DNA from: Naematelia aurantialba
Lineage: Eukaryota > Basidiomycota > Tremellomycetes > Tremellales > Naemateliaceae
DNA length: 64,000 nucleotides
Direction of reading: 5' to 3'
Assembly: GCA_021527695.1 (NCBI GenBank)
Contig: JAKFAO010000004.1
Coordinates: forward strand, 558,001 to 622,000
Program-made: the position numbers and the translations under genes
The notes under the pieces: generated by a model
Told to the model about the DNA's origin: nothing
Databases searched by the model: none
Seen by the model: the letters and a program-made list of their open reading frames with translations, nothing else
Part shown: in pieces, positions 55,442-64,000 of the stretch
Layout: the number at the start of each line of letters is the position of its first letter
Numbering within the stretch: the stretch's first letter is position 1

Positions 55442-57925
55442 TCACACTTGATCGACAGTCCAGGTCCTGACACACCCATCTGCACCAGCACTGACCAAAC
55501 CGGTACTGGCGTCGGTCCAGGCGATCCCCGATACTCCACCTGGATGAGCATTCTAGATCCCATCGTGAGCATCTCCACAACTCGCACGCCCGACCTCTCG
55601 AGAGTCGACTCGACCGACCCAGAACCAGGGGAACGGCACAAACTGAAATGGAATCGACTGGTCGGACGCCCGACGCCCGACGCCGATCGACCAAGTAGAA
55701 GGGGCAAGGGGGGGCACGGGCAACGTACCTTGATAGCAGTGTTCTTCAGCGGCCGATCCACCTCCCACACATAGATACTCTCGTCCATCGCGGCCGAGGC
55801 TAAGCGCTTCCCATCAGGCGAAAATGCGAGGGCGGTGATTCGCCCGGTGTGGAACGTCCATTTCGACGACACAAGCGTCGTCTTCGCCTTGACATCGACG
55901 AGGATTAGCCTCCCAGTCGCCTAGGACAAGCCATCAGCGCTCCATTCGTGGTCATCCCCCCTCCCCCCCCCCCCCCCGCCCCTCCTCCTCCCCCCACGCC
56001 CCACGCGATCTTCCACAGCGCAGGGTTTCCTGGTCTCCTCTTCGTCTCGTGGTCGAGATCCGGAACTTACATCGCCTGAAGCCAGCAGGGAGCCATCCGG
56101 TGAGAACGCAACCGCCAGTACCTCTCCTCTGTTATCCCCAATCTCCGTCTCCACCTTCACACTTGTGCCCGACACCGCAGCGAGCGTGACGTTTCTGCTC
56201 CCGGATCCGAAAGCGATGGTATCGCCATTCGCACCCGAGTGAGCAGCGACGGCCGCTGTTGGTCCTGCATGCGTCGAGGGCGAGGCACCGTGAGGGTGGA
56301 TCTCGAGTCCTGATGGCGTAGCAACATACACCGCAGTCTGGGTTGCGGCGATACTGGCAGGCTGAGCTTTCGTCGATACCGATTGTGACCTGAATTTATG
56401 AGCTCGCGCACCCCACAACGTCCTGCTCAGCTCACGTAAAGCTTGCTCCCTCTATACTGGTCACCTTATCATCCCAGCCCGCGCTCCACACCTTGCCGTG
56501 TCCGTCGCCAACAATTGCGCTCACTCGCGCCGAATGACCAGTACCCTCAACCTCGGTGCATGTGCCCTGTGTCTCGCCGCCGACGCTGAAAGCCTTCATC
56601 GTACCGTCAAAACTACCCGCGTAAAACGTGCTGTCCTTTCCAGTGCTCAGTGCCGACGCGGTAATCGCTTTGGTAGGGCCGTGGATCGTTCGCCATTTCG
56701 TGGACGAGGATTCGCGCGTGTCGAACACGTTGAGCGTCCCGGAGAGGGAGATGGAAATGACAGTGTTGGGGTTGGCGTATACCACGCCATTCTGCTGAGA
56801 TGGAACGTCCGAACCGATTGTGTATGTCTGAGACGCCTTTGTACTGCTTGCATCCCCTGATATCGTCAGCTAGCCTCGACGTGCCTACTCACAAATTGAG
56901 ACAATGCCGTCCGCCCCGGCGGTTGCAATCTTGCTCGAATCAGGCGCCCACGAGCACGCCATCTACTCATAGGTCAGACTCCTAGTGGACGGTATACTAG
57001 ACGTACCAAGCTGCTACTGGCTCCTCCACGATCTGCTTCGCCTTTCAACTCGCCCGTCTTGCCCTCGTATAAGAACAGCTTCCCATCGCTTGCGACACTC
57101 GCAAACAGCTCCCCATTCGGTGCGTAGCTGACATCCCGGACGAAACGAGTATGATTGGAGAGGATCTTGTCATATTTGAACGGGACGGCGGTGTGCAAGA
57201 CGACCGAGTTGTCGTCCGAGCCTGAAATGGCGCGGAACGGCCGTTGATGCCGGACAGAGAGCGAGGTGATTGTTTTGGCATGTCCTGCGATCTCGCCGCA
57301 GGATGATCCCGAGTCGATGAAGAATGCCGCTCCGAACCTGAGCACCGATCCGTGAGCAATAGATATTTCTTTTTGCCGGCGAGTTGCATAGAGCTAGCAG
57401 CTTACTTGTCCTTTCCTTCTCCACCTACAATCAGCCGCTTGCTCTCTCCGTCCCAAGCTAGGTCGTTGATCTTTCCGCTCAACGGTCGGATGGCAAGTTT
57501 CAGGATGTTTTCAGACTGTGTGACATCCCAAATCCGGACGTTTCCCGCGACGTCAGCAGATGCGCAGTAGTACCCAGAAGGCGAGATTCGAGCGACCGTA
57601 GCCGTCTGAGTATGTTGGGTGTACGCATGGGCGATCGCGGGGTTCTGAGACGGTCAGTTTCCGCCACGACAGATTGATAGGAGTATCTTACATTGATATC
57701 ACGTATCTGAATATAATGTCAGCACCATCTCATCTTGTAAACCGAGGTCATACGCACAATGACAGCGCGACCATTGGTGTAGATGAGCTTCTCTCCCTTG
57801 GGGTCCACAGCAAGCTTGGTCGATTCGGACCTTGCTGTGGCGGGGTTGCATGCATACAGGGGACCTTGAGCCCTCTCAGTTGTGTCTTATCTCCCCGTCA
57901 TGTGCTTACCAGCTTTGTAAGGCAT
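55442..57925 (-). CDS. AIP1: Actin-interacting protein 1 (WD-repeat)
   Basis: WD40 double-propeller protein that cooperates with cofilin to sever and cap actin filaments. About ten exons from 57925 (MPYKA) to 55442. After the short first exon: LYACNPATARSES..DPKGEKLIYTNGRAVIV (the AIP1 N-terminal signature), GHAKTITSLSVRHQRPFRA, FVRDVSYAPNGELFASV, FLYEGKTGELKGEA, many S/T-x-W or V-W repeat ends, FHTGRITALAFSPDGKRLASAAMDESIYVWEV and the closing NAHPGGVSGIAWTD. Length fits 12-14 WD repeats. The intron at about 56070-55921 contains a run of about 17 C (plus strand) near 55962-55979. Divergent from the MFS gene across about 218 bp. Confidence 0.92.
55960..55979. repeat. Homopolymer C run in AIP1 intron
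   Basis: About 17 consecutive C on the plus strand (G run in the pre-mRNA) flanked by further C-rich sequence. Its exact length is likely unreliable in assembly. Confidence 0.85.
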
Positions 57926-58143
57926 CTTTGGGAGTGACCGCGATCTAAAAGAGGACGTTTGTGACAACAGGACAGGCCCGCAACCATGCGTCCGAGAGAT
58001 AGCCACGTGAGAGCCACGTGTATCTGATTCGGCCGGTAAGGCGCGGTGTCTCGTGTTTCAGGTTGCAGCTGAATGTCGAGCACTTTCTGAATGTGATAGA
58101 CGTCTCTGGAAAGATTCAGCTATACTTGCATCGAGGACCAGGA
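57926..58143. promoter_or_regulatory. Bidirectional promoter AIP1 / MFS transporter
   Basis: 218 bp between divergent starts. The plus strand carries CCACGTGAGAGCCACGTG (58002-58019), that is, two CCACGTG half-sites 11 bp apart, including a CACGTG E-box. Confidence 0.55.
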
Positions 58144-60110
58144 TGACGGAGACCGCACCAAACCCCAGCCGAGTAGTCAGGACGGTCTTCTTTGCACTTG
58201 TTCTAGACTTACTGGGTGAGTGATGGTTCGTGACATCGCCAAAACAGTCATCAGCTGCGCACCTTCTACCTTGAGAGAGACCTCGACGGAAGCAACGTTG
58301 GACAAACGAGCTGACTAGCACTAGCTTTCACTTTGCCTCTCCCGCTCTTTCCCCGCCTTATAGCATGGTACCTTCATCGCGAAGCTCATTCTCCCGCAAC
58401 GCTTCTCGCTCGTCTACTCAATCTCTCACACTCCTGGAGGGCGGCATTGCAATCGCTATCCGGCACCAGTCACCGAACCTCTCCTGGTGAGGAAACGCGG
58501 TGGCTGCATACCGCTGGAAGAGAGGGGACAGATGCGAAGAATTGGGACATTGTGCTCCTCGGAGGCGCGATGGGCAGCCTGTTCAGCCTCTGCCAATGCG
58601 TGATCAGTCCTTGGCTCGGCAGTCGTGAGTACATGTCGGAGCATGGTCAGTCAAGAAGACTGACGCCCCAAAAGTGTCAGACAGGTACGGGCGGAAAAAG
58701 GTCCTCCTCGCTACGATGGCTGGGAATCTCATATCGGCTGCTGTATGGATCCAGTCGACCTCCTTCGTCAGCTCATCCTCTTTGCAGTTGGCTAAATACC
58801 CACGACTGATGATGAGCCTTTAGGCCTCTTTTCTGCTTTCACGCCTGATAGGTGGTCTCAGCGAAGGTAACGTCCAGCTCAGCACGTAAGCAAGCTCTCT
58901 CAAAGCAGAGACGGCAAGATTGTTGACAAAAAACAGAGCGATCATCGGAGACGTGACGACGGCGGCTACACGGTCTAAGTCGCTGGCATTAGTTGGGATC
59001 GCTTTTTCCATTTGCTTCACTCTGGGGTAAGCTACTTTCTCAGACAACGTGATCAATATAATCGAGGGAAATGCTGACTCTAATCAGCCCTTCCATTGGA
59101 GCTTACTTTGCCTCTCGTCCACTCCCGATCCACGCCGCACAAGACGACAAGCTCAATGTCTACGCACTTCCGGCCACTATATCCCTCATCTTGCTCGTTG
59201 TTGAGACATTGTATCTGGCTGCCAAACTACCGGAAACCAAACGAGCAGAAACTAAGGAGCAGCCCGAAGGTTCAAGCTCCGGCATCGTAAGAGAGTCGGT
59301 TTCCGTTCGCAAAGCCAGGCTTGACGCCATTGGTCGCTTGCACGGCCTATTCCTGCTCTTTTTCTCGGGCGTGAGCTGAGTTTGGTCAACAAGTTTAAGG
59401 GAATTCGAAACTGACCGAGGTATGTTAGGCGGAATTCACACTGACCTTCTTGACCTACGATCTATTCGCTGCGACGAATGTGCAAAACGGCCGGCTCCTC
59501 TCTTGTGAGTGCCAGCAAGGTTTTTCGTACCCTCTGACTGACATTGCGCGCAGACATCGGTATACTATGCGCTCTCTTGCAAGCTCGCCTTGTTCGCCCG
59601 TCGCTTGCTCGCCGAGGGGAGTTGCGCGTGGCTTCATATGGGATTGTCGCATGTTGCATCGCTCTTGGCCTCCTCGCCATCTTGCCATTCGACTGTATCA
59701 GATCATCTGGTCTCTTGAGCACAGCAACACTCTATACCGCGGCGACGTTTTTATCATACACCAGCGCAACGGTTGTCACTGGCCTGACAGCGGCAGCGGC
59801 CGCCTGCTGTGATGAGGACGGAGCTGCCACAGACTCATTTCTGAGACGAGGGAAGGCGATGGGTCAGTTCAGGTCCAAGGTGCGCCATAGACATGCGAGA
59901 CATGTGCATGCCAGGGGACCCAGCTGACATGGCACGCAGGGACAGCTCGGAAGGGCTATCGGGCCGATTATCGCTTCGTCAATCTACTGGCTGCAAGGGC
60001 CTTCGATATGTTACTCGTTGTGTATGACGTTCATGATTGGTGTGTGGGTGGTCATGCGGGATCCGGTACGACAGGAAAAGGTCCGGAAGGACATGGACAA
60101 GCGAGCTTGA
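58144..60110 (+). CDS. Major facilitator superfamily transporter (MFSD10/TetA-like)
   Basis: Polytopic membrane transporter. About eight exons splice in frame: RVVRTVFFALVLDLLAFTLPLPLFPRL forms TM1 across the first junction; then LLGGAMGSLFSLCQCVISPWLG, RYGRKKVLLATM (motif A loop), LLSRLIGGLSEGN, SLALVGIAFSICFTLGPSIGAYFA, a central charged loop with PETKRAE, and the C-half ending in GQLGRAIGPIIASSIYWLQGPSICYSLC. That last pattern (G-x-x-x-GP-I) resembles the MFSD10/tetracycline-efflux branch. Motif A normally reads D-R-x-G-R-R/K; by the most natural GTGAGT splice the first residue is His here. The extracellular loop after TM1 is about 60 residues, long for the family. Substrate unknown. The start at 58144 is the first ATG and precedes TM1 by 11 residues. 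Confidence 0.85.
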
Positions 60111-60376
60111 TAGGCGATGCATCTCGTGCACATGGGTATGCACGGGCCTCCTGCCACTGCCCGGCATTTGCTAGTGATGATCGGAAGTGCCTGGTAACCG
60201 TTGTTGATATCCACACTGCAAAGAACGTCTGATCTTTCCTTCTATCTTCCTCGACTTGGCCCCCTTAACAGCCGCTTCTCTAGCTGCATTCACCAGTGCT
60301 CTCAGCAGAAATGAAGGGAACAGGGCATTATGAGGGATGGGAAGCAAGTGCTGCGCCCAGGGGTCTTTAAGATGGC
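60111..60376. other. Spacer MFS gene to DUF7918-type gene
   Basis: 266 bp between stop and chosen start. An ATG at about 60312 opens MKGTGHYEGWEA, which resembles the usual N-terminus of DUF7918 proteins, but I could not join it to the next exon in a consistent phase. Confidence 0.4.
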
Positions 60377-61671
60377 ATGCTGATCAGGATGCAGGTTTAC
60401 ATCGAAGCGAGTGATGGCAAACGCTTGAGTGCGTGCTTTCCTCTTGTTTCGCTATACGCAAGCATTGATTATTCTCGTATGGATGAATATCCCTTCCCCG
60501 TCAGCGACGCCGCGAGAGACGCCACCTCGACTCCAACGACGACTTCTTCCTGCTATTTGGAGACTCCGTCGGATCCCAGTCTGGTATGCCTTACAGAGAA
60601 GCAAGCTGACATTTCAAGACCTTTCAGATCTCATGCTACAAACCCAAGAGGAGTCGCTCTGCTAAACGAGACGTGCGCTTGAAACTTTCCGTCGATGGCA
60701 GGTATGTGCCAGGTAAAATCCTCGGGAAAGAGTGGTTCGGCAAGGTCTCTAGGCGGCACATTTATAGCAAGATACGAGAACAAATACATATATCAGAGCT
60801 GAGCTTCTCCAACATTGTAAGGAACAGAATGTACATCAGGTATTGATGTGGTCAGGTCTTCGCAGATATCGATGCTAATCCAGTCCAAGGCAATGGGACC
60901 CGACAGCATCTGGGGATCATCGAGGTCACATTGCAAAGCGGTACCGCGGGGACACCTTATATTGGGTTGCAAGATCGCTTCACCGACCTCACGGTTGGGG
61001 CTGTGCCGGAAAAGCTTATGAAAGTACGTAACCTCGCTGCTCTCGTTACCAGCTTCAGCCACCTAATGGTCAGAACGGCCTGGATATGACGATAACGTAG
61101 GCGATCTGAACACTCCCCCTGTGCTTTTTATGATTGTAGCGTAGAGGTACCAATCATGTCCTCGCCCAACCAGAGACATTTGTAAGCTTTAAGAAGGACG
61201 GCAGATTCGATCAACGCTTTATCTTCAAGGTCTGAGTTCAGTCCCTTTAGCCTGAGTCCCCTTCTGATGAGCTGCAAGTACGCCAGCCGAGCTGCTTTGA
61301 TGGTTCGAGGGGTCATCCGAGAAAGTGGGTCTTTAGCACATTGTCAGAATCAGCTGCGAATCCTTCCAGCCGTGCCACCGATCGAAGCAAGCCTCGCAAT
61401 TGATCGAGACCCTCACCCTGTTCCAGAGCCGCAAGACAAAGGCTCTGTGAAGGTCGAGCTGGCGAATGAAGAGGACGAGATTGCAGCTCTGGAGGTACGC
61501 AGCGATTCCTCACATTACGCTTTGTGAAGTTCCGTTGACCACACGCGATCATTGACGGTTTGGTCTTAGGCCCGTCTTGACGAGCTGCGTGCCAGGAAGA
61601 GAGTGAAGCTTGAACGACCAGCTCGACCTCCAATCCAACCTGGAGAATTTATCGATCTCAGCCTCGATTGA
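60377..61671 (+). CDS. DUF7918-type basidiomycete protein
   Basis: Recognised by pattern, not alignment. Exons at about 60377-60442, 60472-60580, 60628-60819, 60856-61024, 61141-61230, 61282-61495 and 61570-61671. Segments in order: VYIEASDGKRL..MDEYPFPV; ISCYKPKRSR; KLSVDGRYVPGKIL; ELSFSNI; HLGIIEVTLQSG; ETFVSFKKDGRFDQ; RFIFKYASRAALMVRGVI; a Glu/Lys coiled C-terminus; and the terminal PGEFIDLSLD. An LPEYxV-like start, a LGxIEV strand, the F-x-F-x-Y-x-x-x-x-x-L-x-x-x-G-I-I block and an EVIDLT-like end are what I know of this family, found widely in basidiomycetes without assigned function. The N-terminus is uncertain and may include the upstream ATG at 60312. Codon use looks like its neighbours, so no sign of transfer. 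Confidence 0.65.
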
Positions 61672-62344
61672 CGAAATGGCGCTGGATGGTATTCGTAGAG
61701 TGGAAAAGTCGCCCAAATCGCTCCCGCGGCAATATGTCGGTTTCTGCCAGCCCCGAGGAGATAGAGAAGGAGGAGTTAGGTGGAGTTTCAACCTTAAATT
61801 GCATGAACCACTGCCTTCTCCCAAGCCACAGCTCCGACGACAATTGCTGGCTCGCAGTTTCATGATTCGTCACAGACTTGAAGACTGTTAGCATCACAAT
61901 AATTCTAAACGTCCGACTGTTGCAGCTTCGCATTCGCCACTGGTTCGAATTCGCCACTGACGAGCGATTGTCCCCTGTCCTTTCTTCCTTTCGTTCTTTC
62001 TTTCGTTCTTTCTTTCTTTCTTTCTTTCTTTCTTTGTACTTCTTCTCTTTCGTCTTCTCTCTGCACGTCTTCTCTTGACGGGTCGCGACTTGGAGAGACA
62101 GCAGGCTGACCACAGAAGAACCAAGGATGCCAGAGCGGCTAGAGAAGTGGGGAACCAAGACTGTGCCATACATTGGCCGATGCATCTACATGAGGCTGAC
62201 AAGGTGTTCTATGGCATATGTTCCACGGTAAAATGCGCGCAAAATGGTATGCACAGACTGCTGACAGCGAGACCCACCAGTCCCCATCCCAGTCCCCGTC
62301 CCCCCACACTTCCACCAGTCATCCGCCGCGACCCGCCCCAAGCC
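61672..62344. other. Convergent intergenic spacer DUF7918 / VMS1
   Basis: 673 bp between stop codons. Contains a (TTTC)n microsatellite with TTCG variants (61978-62034). No recognisable gene; short frames on both strands lack family features. Confidence 0.55.
61978..62034. repeat. (TTTC)n tetranucleotide microsatellite
   Basis: About 13 tetramers, some reading TTCG. It is intergenic. Confidence 0.9.
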
Positions 62345-64000
62345 TCAACGCAACCTCGCCTCTGCGGCTCTCGCGCGCCGCTCCCTCTCGATCTTCATCC
62401 GCATCTCCGGTGTCATACCTGCCAACCCGCCGTCTCCGCCCGCTCGCCCACCTAGCTTCTGCGGGCCGCCATTTGACTTGACCTCTGGCTGGACCTGCGC
62501 AGCCTGTGCAGTCTCGGCAGTCGCGTCCGCCTCCGCCTCTTCCGCCTCCTGCTTGGCCCTTTCTTTCTCCCTCTCCTTCATCTTCTCCTTGAGCCCCTTT
62601 CTGCGTTCCGCCCGCTTCTTCTCTTGGACAGCCTCCATCTCCTCGCTGAGGCCGCTCGGAACGTGCGCGCCGTCTTTCCAGTCGTACCAGTCCGGATGGT
62701 CATGTGCAATCCTGCGAAAAACGTTCCGCACGCCCTTTGAGCTCGCGACGTCGTAGGCGCGCTCGCGCTTTCCCCCAGCACCCAAGCCTGTACCTCCTTC
62801 TGTTTCTTCAGAGACAAATGTGGGGTCCAGTCGGAGATCTTCAAGCATCCACCGCACGATATCTTCCTGCCCTGCTGCCGCTGCGACAGATAGAATGGAC
62901 GGGTCAAATTCCGACGCGTATTTTTCGTAGAATGGCTTGAGAGCGTCCAGGCGTCCTTTACGAATCATCTCGGCCATCCGCTTCTGCCTGTCCAAGCGCG
63001 CTTCTTCCTCGGGCGTAAGTTTCGGAACAGCAGGCACAGGAGGGACGGGAGCGGGGGCAGAGGCGGACTTGAGTATGGGCTTGCGAGGCTGGATAGACGC
63101 AATGTACGCGTCGTCGAGGGCTTGCAGAGCCTCCTCGGAAAGATGCGACACCTTGACGCGTGTAAGCTCGTGCCAACACCGCAAGAGCTCCTGGATAGTC
63201 TGAAAGCCTCGTCAGCTGTGCAGCTCCCGCGGAGCTAACATGCCCCATGCATCAGGGGAAGAAGGAAGGGTGGCTCACAGGACGACGAGTGGGAAATGGG
63301 AAAGTGCGTATCCGCTCATCACTCTTTTCCAAGACGGCTCCTTCGTAGCCCCAGAAGCTCTTCTTTCCATGTGTACTAGCTCGCAGGAATATCTTCTCAG
63401 AGAGAGCCAGGTCGTCCGCCCAGTCTGCTAGGAGAGCACGGATCTCCTCCATGAGCGCTTGTTCGCCGTACCGACGCAGCATGGCGCCGGCGGAGATGGC
63501 TTTGGACTTGGCGTTGTCGTTGAGCCCTTGTGAGCCACCTTGCTTCTTACGCGCTGCGAGGTCAGCATCGACCACGATATCGGCGCTGTATTCCTCGCTC
63601 AGATCGCGGGAAGAGTCACGCCTGGAAAGCTGACAACATAGGCAGCGAGAGTACAGACTCGAGAGAGCTCGGCAAGCCTAGCAAAAAGCGCAACGTACTA
63701 GTATACCGATGGAATGTCTTGCTTTTAAGGACGCACACCTCACCCGCGCCTTTGACGTCTTGTTTCTCGTTCTTCCCCCGCGGCCGGAGCGCGACGACCA
63801 TGCCCGCAAAGTGCCCGCCGGCAACCATCAGCAACGTGATCCTCCTCTCTTCTTGCTCCTCGCCCTCTGCTACCCCGCTTACGTTTACGTTCGGCTGCAC
63901 TGCCAGCTGCATGCTCCGCAGGGCAGCGAGGTACGCGTCGGCCCGATCAAACTGGGGGAACAGGGCGCGGTGCACGCCAAACTGGGTATCAGAGGGGACG
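62345..64000 (-). CDS. VMS1: VMS1/ANKZF1 peptidyl-tRNA hydrolase (5' end outside window)
   Basis: Releases nascent chains from stalled 60S subunits in ribosome quality control and protects mitochondria. Exons run from beyond base 64000 through about 63616, 63560-63279 and 63198-62345. Visible: LLMVAGGHFAG, KSKTFHRYT, and the release-factor-like loop KKQGGSQGLNDNAKSKAISAGAMLRRYGEQAL with the GGSQ catalytic glutamine. Next come an ankyrin pair (SILSVAAAAGQEDIVRWMLE), a long basic coiled coil (EKKRAERRKGLKEKMKE) and the C-terminal VCP-interacting motif RERRARAAEAR that recruits Cdc48. The N-terminal C2H2 finger lies outside. The last frame edge at base 64000 is still coding (VPSDTQFGVHRALFPQFD). 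Confidence 0.93.

Noticed and set aside
1..64000. tRNA genes, transposons, retroelements, viral or plasmid segments
   Set aside because: No reverse transcriptase, transposase, integrase, long terminal repeat or convincing tRNA B-box with cloverleaf was seen by eye. A tRNAscan and RepeatMasker run would be decisive.

Overview
This window is nuclear DNA from a basidiomycete fungus, most likely a yeast-forming one such as a tremellomycete (inference). Almost every gene is broken by many introns of about 45-65 nt with GT-AG ends and CTGAC/CTAAC-like branch sites just before the acceptor. Intergenic gaps are short, and several protein architectures are fungal: a DHH1 helicase with an RGG tail, a basidiomycete DUF7918-type protein, and a class II myosin. 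There is no sign of a viral, plasmid or transposon segment. I found no rRNA, no convincing tRNA and no CRISPR array.

Layout, left to right: the start of a sorbitol/xylitol-type dehydrogenase (-, runs off the left edge); histidyl-tRNA synthetase HTS1 (+); AP-3 adaptor beta subunit (-); GCN20-type ABCF ATPase (+); a tandem CCCH zinc-finger protein (-); DHH1 DEAD-box helicase (-); myosin II heavy chain (+); SRS2-like UvrD-family helicase (-); FSH1-type serine hydrolase (+); a long orphan coiled-coil protein (-); inositol-3-phosphate synthase INO1 (-); V-ATPase subunit C VMA5 (-); OMA1-like mitochondrial metalloprotease (+); PMU1-like phosphoglycerate-mutase-family protein (+); a small SnoaL/NTF2-like protein (-); MTQ1/HemK glutamine methyltransferase (+); FAL1/eIF4A3 helicase (-); SF3A3/PRP9 splicing factor (+); actin-interacting protein AIP1 (-); an MFS transporter (+); a DUF7918-type protein (+); and VMS1 peptidyl-tRNA hydrolase (-, runs off the right edge). 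These 22 genes are mostly housekeeping. Gene models were assembled by joining exons by hand wherever a conserved family continued across a GT-AG (or GC-AG) junction in frame. For HTS1, the AP-3 beta subunit, GCN20, the CCCH gene, DHH1 and the myosin, the summed exon lengths or exon phases close exactly.

No operon-like pathway cluster is present, but some neighbours are functionally related. FAL1 (exon junction complex) and SF3A3 (U2 snRNP) share a 241-bp divergent promoter. The CCCH protein and DHH1 (mRNA decay) lie in tandem.

The most unusual structure is not a gene. At least six introns that should be about 50 nt are stretched to 150-350 nt by tandem repeats, and each array has a different unit: GGGTGTT in HTS1, a CACTTC hexamer in AP-3 beta, a 12-mer in GCN20, GTCGTCGTT in FSH1, a GGAGGAA-like unit in OMA1, and ATTTAC in PMU1. 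Similar low-complexity expansion appears inside some proteins (MTQ1, SRS2, FSH1, the coiled-coil protein). Two introns, in HTS1 and GCN20, use the same rare GC-AG donor, GCGAGT. Exon coordinates may be off by a base or two.
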